Shown here: piece by piece, positions 1-9,127 of the stretch
How the letters are laid out: each line of letters opens with the position of its first letter
How positions within the stretch are numbered: the stretch's first letter is position 1
NCBI GenBank assembly: GCA_030754235.1
Contig: JASMAS010000044.1
Coordinates: 17,009-81,008, forward strand
Source: Litorilituus sp.
Lineage (GTDB): Bacteria; Pseudomonadota; Gammaproteobacteria; Enterobacterales; Alteromonadaceae
Direction: 5' to 3'
DNA: 64,000 bases
Notes under the pieces: model-generated
Seen by the model: the letters and a program-made list of their open reading frames with translations, nothing else
The model's database searches: none
What the model was told of the DNA's origin: nothing
Translations under genes and position numbers: made by a program

Positions 1-1
1 C

Positions 2-2017
2 AAACTTGTGCTTAGTGATATTCTTAATGAGATTGAAAAAATTGGCTATCATGCCCTGCCTTTTAAAGCAAATGAACTTGAACAACGTAATAAAGTTTTA
101 AGTAAAGTTTTTATTAAAAGGTTAGGTATCAGTGGTATTTTAATGATGCAAATCATGATGATAGCCATTGGTTTATATTTTGGGGCTTTTGGAGACATGG
201 CTGAGCATAATAAACTCTATTTACGTTGGGTAAGCTTTATTTTAGCTGTCCCCATTATAACCTATGGAGCAATGCCCTTTTATGCTGGAGCTATCAACGC
301 ACTTAAACTCAAGCGCTTATCTATGGATGTTCCGGTATCCATTGCCATTATTTTAGCCTTTAGTGCCAGCGCTTGGGCAACATTAACAGAGCAAGGTGAA
401 GTCTATTTTGAGTCTGTATCCATGTTTACTTTTTTATTACTCATAGGTAAATTCTTAGAATTTAGAGCTCGCTCTCACGCCGCACAAGTTTCTGCTAATC
501 TACTAAAGCTTATGCCAATGACAGCAACAAAGCTAAGTTTCAACAGCAACTTACAAGCTACACACAACAATGACTTCTCTAATAAACAACACAAGGAGCA
601 GCTTGTTGCAGCTAAACTTTTGGAAAGAGATGATTTAGTTTTAGTGAAACCGGGCGAAACTATCCCAGCAGACGGTATGATTACTCAGGGCTTTTCTCAA
701 GTCAATGAAGCAATGCTCTCTGGTGAACAGTTACCTGTGAGCAAACAGGTTAATGATAATGTTTTTGCAGGTACAGTAAATGGTGATGGAAATTTAACAG
801 TACAAGTAAAACAACCAAGCAACCAATCATTTTTAAGCCAGTTAATCCGCCTTAGTGAGCGCTCTCAAGCCCATAAGCCCAAATTGGCGCGTTTATCAGA
901 TAAAATTGCCCAATATTTTGTCGCTATTATTTTAGTTACCGCCATAGGTACGGCTATTTATTGGCAACATCATTTACCTGAAGAAGCATTCTGGATCACC
1001 TTATCAGTACTTGTTGCCACCTGCCCTTGTGCATTATCTTTAGCAACCCCCACAGCGCTCACTTGTGCAACGACACGCTTAAATCGCAGCGGTATCATGA
1101 TTAAATCCGCCCATGTTATGGAAACCATCCCACAAATAAATTATTTTGCTTTTGATAAAACAGGCACATTAACTACTGGTGAATTTGCCATTAGCAACGT
1201 TAAAATTTATGGAAACTATAGCAAAAAACAGGTACTCGCTATTGCCGCCGCCCTAGAATCACACTCAGAACACCCTTTAGCAAAACCATTTATCCCATTT
1301 AGGGACTTTGGTTTAACAACAAATGACATTAAGGTTGAGTCAGGTAAAGGAGTAACCGGTGTCGTCAATCAACAACAATTTAGCATAGGCAAGCCTGCTT
1401 GGCTGTTGACATCACTTGATGAAAAAACACAAATAGCCTCTTGTGTACTAGTCAAAAATAACCAGCTGATTGCGGCCTTTTATTTAAACGATCAAATCCG
1501 AGAAGAAGCCCTATCATTAATGAACGTGATTGGAAAACAGCACCAAACATTAATGTTATCAGGGGATAGTCAAGTAGCATGTAATAAAGTTGCTGAACAG
1601 CTTGGTATTACCCACTGCTTTGGTGGCTTATCTGCCACTGATAAAATGAATACACTTATTAAATTACAAAAGCACCAACAAGCAAAAATAGCGATGATAG
1701 GTGATGGTGTTAATGATTCCCCCGTATTTGGCGCTGCTCATATTTCCATGGCTATGGGCTGTGGTGCTGACATTGCAAAAAGTGGTGCAGATGTCATTTT
1801 ATTGAATAATCAACTGAGCAGTATTACAACATTAACAAAAATTGCTTTAAAAACACGGCGCATTATTATTCAAAACTACCTTTGGGCTTTTGGCTATAAT
1901 GCTATTGTGCTGCCACTAGCAGTAGCAGGTTTTATTGCTCCATATATGGCTGTAATAGGTATGTCTACTAGCTCTATTTTAGTTATTACTAATTCATTAC
2001 GCTTGTTAAAGAAATAA
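2..2017 (+). CDS. ccoI: Copper-type P1B ATPase CcoI (FixI), 5' end outside window
   Basis: This is the C-terminal part of a heavy-metal P-type ATPase of the CcoI/FixI type, which moves copper across the inner membrane for assembly of cytochrome cbb3 oxidase. The frame is open to the left edge, and the first visible residues (EIEKIGYHALPF) look like the end of the N-terminal metal-binding domain, so the first part of the gene lies outside. Counting from the GTG at position 8, I see the actuator motif LSGE, the membrane CPC metal site (Cys339-Pro-Cys341), the phosphorylation motif DKTGTLT (Asp383), the SEHP motif of the nucleotide-binding domain, and the hinge GDGVND. Several hydrophobic segments flank these. 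ccoS follows 18 bases downstream, which supports CcoI over a general copper exporter. Assignment is by motifs and neighbours. Confidence 0.93.
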   Translation, partial: KLVLSDILNEIEKIGYHALPFKANELEQRNKVLSKVFIKRLGISGILMMQIMMIAIGLYFGAFGDMAEHNKLYLRWVSFILAVPIITYGAMPFYAGAINALKLKRLSMDVPVSIAIILAFSASAWATLTEQGEVYFESVSMFTFLLLIGKFLEFRARSHAAQVSANLLKLMPMTATKLSFNSNLQATHNNDFSNKQHKEQLVAAKLLERDDLVLVKPGETIPADGMITQGFSQVNEAMLSGEQLPVSKQVNDNVFAGTVNGDGNLTVQVKQPSNQSFLSQLIRLSERSQAHKPKLARLSDKIAQYFVAIILVTAIGTAIYWQHHLPEEAFWITLSVLVATCPCALSLATPTALTCATTRLNRSGIMIKSAHVMETIPQINYFAFDKTGTLTTGEFAISNVKIYGNYSKKQVLAIAAALESHSEHPLAKPFIPFRDFGLTTNDIKVESGKGVTGVVNQQQFSIGKPAWLLTSLDEKTQIASCVLVKNNQLIAAFYLNDQIREEALSLMNVIGKQHQTLMLSGDSQVACNKVAEQLGITHCFGGLSATDKMNTLIKLQKHQQAKIAMIGDGVNDSPVFGAAHISMAMGCGADIAKSGADVILLNNQLSSITTLTKIALKTRRIIIQNYLWAFGYNAIVLPLAVAGFIAPYMAVIGMSTSSILVITNSLRLLKK

Positions 2018-2035
2018 AATTTCGGGAGTAAAAAA

Positions 2036-2269
2036 ATGAGTATCATTTATATATTAATCCCTATTGCTGTTTTACTCACGGTCATTGGTATTTATTTGTT
2101 TTTTTGGGCTGTAAAAACTGAACAGTTTGATGATCTAGAAAAGCAAGGCATGAGCATTCTTTTTGATGATGATAAAATAGACGACAGCGCAAGATTTGAA
2201 AGGGCTGAGAAAGAAAAAAATAACGATACACAAAACGCTAGTACCGAAAAAGAAACGGATACAAGATAA
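2036..2269 (+). CDS. ccoS: Cbb3 oxidase maturation protein CcoS
   Basis: Small protein of 77 residues with one N-terminal membrane helix (about residues 4-25, ending in FFWAVKTEQFDDLE) and a charged, acidic then Lys-rich tail. This matches the CcoS/FixS family, in which a single helix is followed by a conserved stretch with Gln-Phe-Asp-Asp-Leu. CcoS is needed for cofactor insertion into cytochrome cbb3 oxidase in the inner membrane. It lies between ccoI and a TauE/SafE-like gene in the usual ccoIS order. A GGGAG ribosome binding site sits about 10 bases before the ATG. The stop codon is one base before the next ATG, so the genes are likely co-translated. Confidence 0.92.
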   Translation: MSIIYILIPIAVLLTVIGIYLFFWAVKTEQFDDLEKQGMSILFDDDKIDDSARFERAEKEKNNDTQNASTEKETDTR

Positions 2270-2270
2270 A

Positions 2271-3029
2271 ATGAGTTTAGATTTATTCACTGCTTTTATC
2301 ATCGGCTTACTTGGTTCAGGACATTGTATTGCCATGTGTGGCGGCATAACCACGATGCTAACCTCGGCATTAGCCCCCCATAAATATACTGCTAGTAAAC
2401 AAATTCAGATCAATGAGCAACACTTAGCTACTTATCACTCAAAACAATCAATCCAAACGAAACTAAAAGTTCCGAGTAAATATACCTTAATTGTTTTTTA
2501 TAATATTGGTCGAATTGCTTCATATAGCGTAATAGGAGCAATTGTTGGCTTTACCGGTTCTATAGCCGCTAAAAATATGGGAATGCCTTTAGCGGGTTTA
2601 CGATTATTTTCAGCTGTCTTTGTTATTCTCTTAGGATTATATCTAGGGCAATGGTTAATGTGGTTGAATCGTGTTGAAGCATTAGGCAAAATTCTGTGGC
2701 AATTTATATCACCTTTAGCAACAAAAGTCATTCCAGTTGCCAGCCCACCCAAAGCTTTTTCTTTAGGGGCTATTTGGGGCTGGTTACCCTGCGGTCTAGT
2801 CTACTCGACGTTAACTTGGGCATTAGCCAGTGGTAGCGTTATGAGTGGAGCAAGTATTATGTTTTGTTTTGGTTTAGGAACCTTACCGGCTCTATTCACT
2901 TTATCTTTGAGTTTGAACAGCATAAAAAACCTACTCGTCAAACCAACCTTTAGAAGAACAATGGCTTTTATGTTAATATTCTACGGTATTTATAGTTTTA
3001 TTGTTGCATGTCAACAAATGTTCTACTAA
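2271..3029 (+). CDS. TauE/SafE (UreH/DsbD_2-like) membrane protein
   Basis: Integral membrane protein of 252 residues with about six hydrophobic helices. The first helix carries GLLGSGHCIAMCGGI, the paired-cysteine signature of the UreH/DsbD_2 group often annotated as sulfite exporter TauE/SafE. A second related motif (WGWLPCGLVYSTL) occurs near residue 175, showing the internal duplication of this family. I chose the ATG at 2271, one base after the ccoS stop. An in-frame start at 2196 would lie wholly inside ccoS and would add a Lys-rich stretch that the family lacks. Proteins of this type commonly follow ccoIS, and a role in copper or thiol handling for cbb3 oxidase is plausible, but the sequence does not show a substrate. 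The 80-90 residue spacer between helices 1 and 2 is Lys/His-rich. Confidence 0.82.
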   Translation: MSLDLFTAFIIGLLGSGHCIAMCGGITTMLTSALAPHKYTASKQIQINEQHLATYHSKQSIQTKLKVPSKYTLIVFYNIGRIASYSVIGAIVGFTGSIAAKNMGMPLAGLRLFSAVFVILLGLYLGQWLMWLNRVEALGKILWQFISPLATKVIPVASPPKAFSLGAIWGWLPCGLVYSTLTWALASGSVMSGASIMFCFGLGTLPALFTLSLSLNSIKNLLVKPTFRRTMAFMLIFYGIYSFIVACQQMFY

Positions 3030-3124
3030 CATAGTCTAGCCCTGAAAATTAGAGCAAATACCTTAAAATCCTTAACGATAGTCGGGTTATTAGAAATTTA
3101 TCTCTAAAAGAAGTAGAATCAAAG

Positions 3125-3844
3125 ATGTCCCATAAAAGTTGTCCTAGTCCACAGCATATTAAATGTCAAAATTGCAGTATCAGTGAGCTTTGTCTACCAT
3201 TTACGCTAAATGAGCAAGAGCTTAGTACACTTGATGAAATTATTGACCGTAAGCGTCCTGTTCATAAAGGTGATAAAATCTTTAATGATGGCCAAGAGCT
3301 ACATTCACTGTATGCAATTCGTTCTGGCACCTTTAAAACATTTACAGTTAATGAGCAAGGTGAAGAGCAAATTACTGGCTTTCATTTAGCTGGTGATCTG
3401 CTTGGTTTTGATGCTATTGCTGATTCAGAGCATAAAAGCTTTGCCCAAGCGCTAGAAACATCGATGGTTTGTGAAGTGCCTTATAATAATTTAGACAAGC
3501 TTTCAAACACCATGCCTAAGCTAAAAAAGCAAGTATTGCGCTTAATGAGTAATGAAATTAGAACTGATCAAGAGATGCTTACGTTACTTAACCGTAAAAA
3601 TGCTGAGCAACGCGTAGCTACTTTTTTAGTGAGTTTAAGTGATAGATATCACGCTAGGGGTTTGTCAGCAACTGCATTCCGCTTGACTATGACACGAAGC
3701 GATATAGGTAATTATATCGGTTTGACCGTAGAAACAATTAGTCGATTACTAAATCGTTTCCATAAAAATGGCTTAATTAAGGTTGATGGTAAGCTTATCA
3801 CTATCATCGATATTGATGAATTAATTGACTGCGCCGCTAACTAA
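3125..3844 (+). CDS. fnr: Oxygen-sensing transcriptional regulator FNR
   Basis: CRP/FNR-family regulator of 239 residues. It keeps the four cysteines that bind the oxygen-labile 4Fe-4S cluster in FNR: Cys14, Cys17 and Cys23 in an N-terminal C-x2-C-x5-C, and Cys116. All are offset by six from the Escherichia coli positions. A cyclic-nucleotide-binding-like beta barrel spans about residues 25-140, followed by a dimer helix. The helix-turn-helix near residues 190-215 reads VETISRLL, with the Glu, Ser and Arg that read TTGAT half-sites. In Shewanella the ortholog is called EtrA. It sits just downstream of cbb3 assembly genes and upstream of uspE, a common arrangement that fits control of respiration by oxygen. 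The 95 bases before it show no clear FNR box. Confidence 0.96.
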   Translation: MSHKSCPSPQHIKCQNCSISELCLPFTLNEQELSTLDEIIDRKRPVHKGDKIFNDGQELHSLYAIRSGTFKTFTVNEQGEEQITGFHLAGDLLGFDAIADSEHKSFAQALETSMVCEVPYNNLDKLSNTMPKLKKQVLRLMSNEIRTDQEMLTLLNRKNAEQRVATFLVSLSDRYHARGLSATAFRLTMTRSDIGNYIGLTVETISRLLNRFHKNGLIKVDGKLITIIDIDELIDCAAN

Positions 3845-3883
3845 TTTCAACCTATCCCTTCGTAAAATATTCCGTGTAAAATT

Positions 3884-3905
3884 AGCACTACACTTATGTA
3901 GTGCT
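3884..3905 (+). repeat. Inverted repeat after fnr
   Basis: A perfect 9-base-pair inverted repeat (AGCACTACA, 4-base loop, TGTAGTGCT) starts 40 bases after the fnr stop. No run of T follows, so it is not a standard intrinsic terminator. It could stabilise the fnr mRNA end or act as a weak terminator. Confidence 0.5.
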
Positions 3906-3928
3906 ACTGTATAAAAACCTCAAAGAAA

Positions 3929-3942
3929 TTGATTGAAAACAA
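3929..3942 (+). promoter_or_regulatory. FNR-like box upstream of uspE
   Basis: TTGAT-TGAA-AACAA matches the FNR consensus TTGAT-N4-ATCAA at nine of ten positions. It lies 79 bases before the uspE start and 85 bases after the fnr stop. CRP-family half-sites are similar, so specificity for FNR is an inference supported by the neighbouring fnr gene. Confidence 0.5.
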
Positions 3943-4020
3943 GCATTAATTGAATACTTTTGCTATAAGTTAGTAAAGCAAAGTCGTAGATATTGTTTAT
4001 CAAAACAAAGTGAGATTATC

Positions 4021-4968
4021 ATGGAAACTTATCAGAATATACTTGCCATTGTTGATCCAAGTACGGACGAACAAAAAGCACTTAAAAGAGCTATCAAATT
4101 AGCAGATTGCATCAAAAACAAAGGTAATTCAACAGTGACAGTCACTGCTTTTTTATCTATTTTCGACTTCTCTTACGAAATGACTACAATTCTCTCTAGT
4201 GCCGAACGTGATGTTATGCGTCAATCTGTCATCAAAGATAAAGAAGAATGGCTACAAGAAGTTATCGATAAGCTAGAAAGTGATATCGATACAGTTTGCC
4301 AAGTAGTTTGGCACCACCGCCCTTTTGAAGCTATCATAGAACAAGTGATTGAGCATAACTTTGATCTTCTAATCAAAGGTACACACCAACACGATAAGTT
4401 AAAATCAGTAGTCTTCACGCCTACAGACTGGCATATTTTGCGTAAGTGCCCATGTCCTGTCTTACTTGTTAAAGATCACGCATGGCCTGAAAATGGTAAT
4501 ATCATCGCGGCGGTGAATGTAGGTAGCAATGAAGATGAACATCATTCACTTAATGCAAAAATTACCGAAGAAGCAAAACAGCTTTCCCATTTGATTAAAG
4601 CTAATGTTCACTTAGTTAACTCATATCCAGGTACACCGGTCAATATTGCTATTGAAATACCTGAATTCAACTCTACTGAATATAATGACAATATGCTTAA
4701 ACATCACCAACAAGCCATGATTAATTATGCTAACCAATACGATATTAGTGTCATGAACACTCATGTAGAAGAAGGTTTACCTGAAGCAGTTATTGAACAG
4801 ATCGCACAGAAAATTGATGCTGAACTAGTAATATTAGGCACAGTAGGTAGAACTGGGTTTTCAGCAGCATTAATTGGTAACACCGCCGAGCATGTTATTG
4901 ATCAACTCAACTGTGATGTACTGGCTCTAAAACCCGAAGGGTATATTTCACCTCTGGCAGAAGCATAA
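4021..4968 (+). CDS. uspE: Universal stress protein E
   Basis: Protein of 315 residues built from two tandem Usp domains (roughly residues 3-150 and 160-305), the layout of UspE. The second domain carries GTVGRTGFSAALIGNTAEHV, close to the phosphate-binding motif G-x2-G-x9-G-(S/T) of ATP-binding Usp proteins. The first domain has only a partial version (KGTHQHDKLKSVVFTPTDW). UspE is a cytoplasmic stress protein linked to cell aggregation and survival, and in enterobacteria it lies next to fnr as here. An FNR-like box in the gap suggests expression at low oxygen. The ATG at 4021 matches the usual N-terminus (METYQNILAIVDP). Confidence 0.94.
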   Translation: METYQNILAIVDPSTDEQKALKRAIKLADCIKNKGNSTVTVTAFLSIFDFSYEMTTILSSAERDVMRQSVIKDKEEWLQEVIDKLESDIDTVCQVVWHHRPFEAIIEQVIEHNFDLLIKGTHQHDKLKSVVFTPTDWHILRKCPCPVLLVKDHAWPENGNIIAAVNVGSNEDEHHSLNAKITEEAKQLSHLIKANVHLVNSYPGTPVNIAIEIPEFNSTEYNDNMLKHHQQAMINYANQYDISVMNTHVEEGLPEAVIEQIAQKIDAELVILGTVGRTGFSAALIGNTAEHVIDQLNCDVLALKPEGYISPLAEA

Positions 4969-5016
4969 GTAAATAATTAACGGTAAAGGATGTCATGTTT
5001 AACCACACAGACAACC

Positions 5017-5045
5017 TTGTAGCTTAAATAACATGGGGGTATAAT
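5017..5045 (+). promoter_or_regulatory. Predicted sigma70 promoter for ttcA
   Basis: A perfect -10 box TATAAT (5040-5045) is preceded after 17 bases by TTGTAG (5017-5022), which matches TTGACA at three positions. Transcription would begin near 5052, about 35 bases before the ttcA ATG. Confidence 0.55.
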
Positions 5046-5087
5046 GCGCGGCGAATTACCCTGCTTCATGTAACTTAAGTACCCTTT

Positions 5088-6008
5088 ATGACAATACCAC
5101 CATCTCAGCCATTAACAGCTACCCAACACACCCAACTGTCTAAACTAGAAAAAAGACTAAGACATCATGTTGGTCAAGCTATTGCGCAATACAATATGAT
5201 TGAAGATGGCGATAAAGTCATGGTGTGTTTATCAGGTGGAAAAGATAGCTACGCTTTACTTAGTATTTTAATACTACTTAAAAAGTCTGCTCCGATAAAC
5301 TTTGATTTAGTCGCTGTTAATTTAGACCAAAAACAACCCGGTTTTCCTGATCATATCTTACCTAATTATCTTGACAGCATAGGTGTTGAGTACCATATCG
5401 TCGAAGAAGATACCTACGCCATCGTTAAAGATAAAATTCCAGAGGGTAAAACCACTTGTAGTTTATGCTCAAGATTAAGAAGAGCTGTGCTTTATAAAGC
5501 GGCAAAAAATTTGGGCGCCACAAAAATAGCCTTGGGCCACCACCGTGATGATATGATAGAAACTTTAATGCTCAACATGTTTTATGGTGGCAAAATGAAA
5601 GCCATGCCAGCAAAGCTTGTTTCGGATAACGGTGAACATGTTGTCATACGTCCATTGGCTTTTTGTAAAGAAAGTGAATTAATTCAATATGGTGATTTAA
5701 AGCAATTCCCTATTATCCCTTGTAATTTATGTGGTTCACAACCTAACTTACAACGTCAAAATATTAAACGCATGCTCAATGAATGGCACGAACTGTATCC
5801 GGGCCGAATAGAGTCTATGTTTACTGCAATGCGTAACGTAGTTCCGTCACACTTGTGTGATAATAATTTATTTGACTTCAAAAATATTAATAGCTCATCA
5901 GGCATTATTGATGGTGGTGATTTAGTGTTTGATCAAGAAGCGTTTAGCCGGCCTAAACAGACAAATAACGAGCTAGTTAACGCACTAAATGTTGTCGAAG
6001 TAAAATAG
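5088..6008 (+). CDS. ttcA: tRNA 2-thiocytidine synthetase TtcA
   Basis: Protein of 306 residues of the TtcA family, which makes 2-thiocytidine at position 32 of certain tRNAs using ATP and a 4Fe-4S cluster. It has the PP-loop SGGKDS near residue 48. Two Cys-x2-Cys pairs (CSLC near residue 125 and CNLC near 212) are the cluster ligands. The motif GHHRDD follows the first pair, as in the family. The ATG at 5088 gives the usual length. It has its own promoter and ends 22 bases from a convergent gene. The fnr-uspE-ttcA order is common in marine gammaproteobacteria. Confidence 0.96.
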   Translation: MTIPPSQPLTATQHTQLSKLEKRLRHHVGQAIAQYNMIEDGDKVMVCLSGGKDSYALLSILILLKKSAPINFDLVAVNLDQKQPGFPDHILPNYLDSIGVEYHIVEEDTYAIVKDKIPEGKTTCSLCSRLRRAVLYKAAKNLGATKIALGHHRDDMIETLMLNMFYGGKMKAMPAKLVSDNGEHVVIRPLAFCKESELIQYGDLKQFPIIPCNLCGSQPNLQRQNIKRMLNEWHELYPGRIESMFTAMRNVVPSHLCDNNLFDFKNINSSSGIIDGGDLVFDQEAFSRPKQTNNELVNALNVVEVK

Positions 6009-6030
6009 CAAAAACAAGATATTAAAGGGG

Positions 6031-6906
6031 TTACTCTGAGACAGAAACTCCTGTACTAATCGGGTTGCTTTTTAAGTAGACTTGGTTGTGTCTTAACATT
6101 TTGGTTATTTCAATAACATAATCACTGCCACGCTCAGAATAGGGTAATAAGCCTGTCGCTAAAACTTCCGGGTTTATTGGTTGGTTTTGAGAGCGTAATT
6201 CAAATCGAATATTACGAAGCACTCTATATGCATTGTTAGAGTTTAAATTGTAGAAATATCGCGCAACGGCTTCATCAACGCTTTTAAAGGCGGCAACTTC
6301 GTGCTTCGCACCTTTATTGCGACCGGCGGGAATCATACCGCAACCTTCTCGATAACACCAAATACCAAAGAAGTTTAATCCTACTCTTGCAAACCTTGAT
6401 GTACCCCATGCCGATTCATTAGCTGCCTGTACTAAAACCAGCGCTGTGGGCACTATATCAACTTTTATTAGCAATTCATTTACTTGCTGCAAAACAGAGC
6501 CCTTCTTGTTCACGCGATATCTATTCACTAAAGTCGCTAACGCTTGAAGCTCTTCATCAGACAAAGATAAACCTAAAGACTTTTTTTCCAACCACAATTC
6601 TAAGCTCGCACGTAAAATTAATAGCTTAGCGTTCTCCCGCTCTACTGCTGGGCGTAAAAAGTCAAAGAACTGTTGTTTTTTGGCTTTTACATCCCTAATG
6701 GCTGCAAAGTTTGGCAAATTAACTTGATGTAACGGCTTTTCAACCGACTTATTCACCACAGGTTTATTGCTTTTTTCTATTAAATAATTAATCCCTTCAA
6801 CAACACTTTTGTTGGTTGGCTTAGGTTTTAAAAAAGTAAAAGGCGCCAATAAACAAGCCAGTATAACTACTAAAAATATCGATTTATTTAATACTGCTAC
6901 ACTCAT
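6031..6906 (-). CDS. Bax-like glucosaminidase
   Basis: Protein of 291 residues with an N-terminal hydrophobic segment (about 9-25, SIFLVVILACLLAPFTFL) acting as a signal peptide or anchor, then a glucosaminidase domain (about 140-270). The stretch AANESAWGTSRFA carries the catalytic Glu of this family, and GLNFFGIWCY and VARYFYNLNSN are typical of the Bax subgroup. Such enzymes cleave the glycan strands of peptidoglycan in the periplasm. A small Cys pair (WCYREGC) in the domain could form a disulfide. It is probably transcribed with the membrane-protein gene that ends 24 bases downstream on the same strand. It converges with ttcA. Confidence 0.85.
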   Translation of the reverse strand: MSVAVLNKSIFLVVILACLLAPFTFLKPKPTNKSVVEGINYLIEKSNKPVVNKSVEKPLHQVNLPNFAAIRDVKAKKQQFFDFLRPAVERENAKLLILRASLELWLEKKSLGLSLSDEELQALATLVNRYRVNKKGSVLQQVNELLIKVDIVPTALVLVQAANESAWGTSRFARVGLNFFGIWCYREGCGMIPAGRNKGAKHEVAAFKSVDEAVARYFYNLNSNNAYRVLRNIRFELRSQNQPINPEVLATGLLPYSERGSDYVIEITKMLRHNQVYLKSNPISTGVSVSE

Positions 6907-6929
6907 TATAAATCCTTCTTATCGTATTG

Positions 6930-7763
6930 CTACGCCGTAAAGGTATCATCAGGATCAGAACCTGATTTAGATACTGACGTGTTGGTTGTGCGTTCTAACT
7001 CATCAATAGCTTTATCTGTTGCTATACTCACACCAAATATTTCACGATATAAAATACCTTTTACATTGTAAAACAGTGGTGCTAAATAAGTAAAACCAAA
7101 CAAAAAACATAAAATACCTAATGGCGCTACGCTTGTTTCTATCAATAGTGCAAATGGAAAGAGCAACATAACTAATGACATGAGTAAAATAAAGTGCAGT
7201 AAAAATAATGGTAGTATTTGAAAACGTAATGCCTGAATTGACACAACTACAGCCTTTATGGGCATCATTTTCTTTTCAATCACTAAAGGGATGGTTAATG
7301 AAAGCGTTATCGCCAAAAATAGGCCCGGCAATACAAACAGTTGAAAACCAATACTAGTTAACAGGGACGTAAATAAGGCACATAATACTATCCAGCTAGC
7401 GCGATTTAAAAAGCCAAAAGTCATTTTTACATGGCTTTTCATACCTACCGCATGAAGTACTCCCATCATTTCAACCCCTGCAATAAAAGGCCATACGGCA
7501 ATAGTGACTACAACATTGACTAGCATACTCGCTTGACGGTCTGCCAATACGGCTTCAATGCCACCCAGATAATTACTGATAACAAAGGAAACCAACATAC
7601 CTAACAGCAATGAGAATAATAACCCTAGATTAATAGCTACTCGAGATTTTAGTGTTAACTGCCACGCTTCGGTTAAAGTTGCTTTAACATCAATTTTATA
7701 GTCACCTTTTAAGGCTCGATCTATACTGCCACCAATTTGAACGATAGATATTTTTTCAGGCAA
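6930..7763 (-). CDS. Unrecognised six-helix membrane protein
   Basis: I do not recognise a named family with confidence. The protein has 277 residues, a polar N-terminus of about 40 residues, then about six hydrophobic helices and a polar Ser/Thr/Asp-rich C-terminal tail (about 250-277). The stretch LPGLFLAITLSLTIPLVIEKK resembles the central part of several poorly defined bacterial membrane families in which helices are followed by a conserved P-x-V-I-E. No transport or enzyme motif is visible. It lies upstream of the Bax-like gene on the same strand, 24 bases apart, so an envelope-related role is possible but unproven. Confidence 0.7.
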   Translation of the reverse strand: MPEKISIVQIGGSIDRALKGDYKIDVKATLTEAWQLTLKSRVAINLGLLFSLLLGMLVSFVISNYLGGIEAVLADRQASMLVNVVVTIAVWPFIAGVEMMGVLHAVGMKSHVKMTFGFLNRASWIVLCALFTSLLTSIGFQLFVLPGLFLAITLSLTIPLVIEKKMMPIKAVVVSIQALRFQILPLFLLHFILLMSLVMLLFPFALLIETSVAPLGILCFLFGFTYLAPLFYNVKGILYREIFGVSIATDKAIDELERTTNTSVSKSGSDPDDTFTA

Positions 7764-7860
7764 AATAAAAACCCTTAATTAAATAAAACAATAAACTAAA
7801 TGAACCGACATTATACCCTAACAACCAAAAAAGTTCTTCTGTCTATCATTTCAAGGAAAA

Positions 7861-8544
7861 TTAGTGTAAATCACTAAGCACAAGCTGAATGGCAAGAACT
7901 AGCAACACGCCCCCCATTACTCGATCCAACAAATACCCTTTTAATTGTAAAAAGTATCGCACTCGATAATGTGTAAGTAAGTAAGATAAAAATATAAACC
8001 AAGCAGCTGTCGCTATGGCCATATAAAGACCATAACTGAACTTAATTAAAAATGGTGTTTCTGGTGCAATAATAACTGAAAATAAGCTGACAAAAAATAA
8101 TGTTGCTTTAACATTAAGTCCATTAATCAAAAAACCCGTTAAAAACGCTTTTTTTGTAGAAGGGTAATCAAGGTTGTTTGGCGCACTAAATAACAAAGAT
8201 TGCTCACCCTGCTGAGTATTGCTTAAAATTAGTATATTTTCACTTTCATTAGTCGGTTTTGCCGCACGTAAACCATGCCAAGCAATATAACAAAAATAGC
8301 CCGCTGCAATATATTTAAGTGCTGTAAATAACCTTTCATCACTAGCAATTAATAGCCCTATACCGACCAATGAATAGCTAACATGCAATAAAATACCACT
8401 TGCAATGCCAAAACTTGTGATAACAGCAGTACGCCGATCATAACGAATACTTTGCTTTAGGATAATAGCAAAATCAGGACCGGGACTAGCAACGGCAAGT
8501 AAGTGCACTAAAGCAATAATAAAAAATTGTTCGATATATGACAT
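7861..8544 (-). CDS. LysE/RhtB-family amino-acid exporter
   Basis: Inner-membrane protein of 227 residues with about six helices. The N-terminal HLLAVASPGPDFAIILKQSI is the family signature, including the conserved Pro-Gly-Pro, and a second family-like stretch (GFLINGLNVKATLFFVSLFS) follows the central loop. LysE/RhtB proteins export amino acids such as lysine, threonine or homoserine lactone; the substrate here cannot be read. The central loop (about residues 110-135) is longer than in many RhtB proteins. It ends 97 bases upstream of the membrane-protein gene and follows a DUF1415 gene by 14 bases, so the two may share a transcript. Confidence 0.88.
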   Translation of the reverse strand: MSYIEQFFIIALVHLLAVASPGPDFAIILKQSIRYDRRTAVITSFGIASGILLHVSYSLVGIGLLIASDERLFTALKYIAAGYFCYIAWHGLRAAKPTNESENILILSNTQQGEQSLLFSAPNNLDYPSTKKAFLTGFLINGLNVKATLFFVSLFSVIIAPETPFLIKFSYGLYMAIATAAWFIFLSYLLTHYRVRYFLQLKGYLLDRVMGGVLLVLAIQLVLSDLH

Positions 8545-8558
8545 ATAAGCTTTAACAG

Positions 8559-9122
8559 TTAAGAGTGTTGCTGATGAATGCGAGCCAGCACTTGTTGAAA
8601 GTAATTAGCCCCTTTATCGTTGGCTAAAGTAATATTATTATCGGGAATTTTTTCAGGCGCTTTATAAACAGATAATACCTTAGCCATGCTGGCTTCTCGA
8701 ATAATATGGATAACAGGATAAGGTGAGCGATTGGTGAAATTACTGGCATCATCATAATCTACCCCGTCAAAACAATATTCTGGGTGCATACTGGCTAACT
8801 GAAAAACGCCCTCAAACCCCGACTCAACTATTAGATCATTCGCGTAGTCAACCAGGTCTAAATAACGTTCAAAATGGCGAAAACCCTTAGTGTAAATAAC
8901 AAGGGTTGTTTCTAATTTATCATGCTTTTGTAGATATCGACACTGCTCAACAAGTTCATGCAACGCAGATTTTAATTGTTCTGCTGATGAGTTATGATAA
9001 TGAATGGTATTATTAATAAATTCTTTTTTAGCAAAAGGACAAAAGTTAAGTCCAATAATAATTTCATCAACCCACTGTTTTGTGGCGGCTATTTCTGTTG
9101 AAACTGATTTGTTTATACTCAT
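8559..9122 (-). CDS. DUF1415 family protein
   Basis: Soluble protein of 187 residues. The start (TEIAATKQWVDEIIIGLNFCPFAK) and the later FQLASMHPEYCFDG and NRSPYPVIHIIRE are characteristic of the DUF1415 family of proteobacteria, whose function is not known to me. One Cys lies in the N-terminal NFCPFA motif and a second in HPEYCF, and both are in conserved positions. No signal peptide or membrane segment is visible. It lies 5 bases after the ABC exporter gene and 14 bases before the LysE gene, in an apparent three-gene run. Confidence 0.85.
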   Translation of the reverse strand: MSINKSVSTEIAATKQWVDEIIIGLNFCPFAKKEFINNTIHYHNSSAEQLKSALHELVEQCRYLQKHDKLETTLVIYTKGFRHFERYLDLVDYANDLIVESGFEGVFQLASMHPEYCFDGVDYDDASNFTNRSPYPVIHIIREASMAKVLSVYKAPEKIPDNNITLANDKGANYFQQVLARIHQQHS

Positions 9123-9127
9123 AATTA

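Noticed and set aside
2196..2270. Earlier in-frame start of the TauE/SafE-like gene
   Set aside because: It lies wholly inside ccoS, adds a Lys-rich segment, and the ATG at 2271 sits one base after the ccoS stop.
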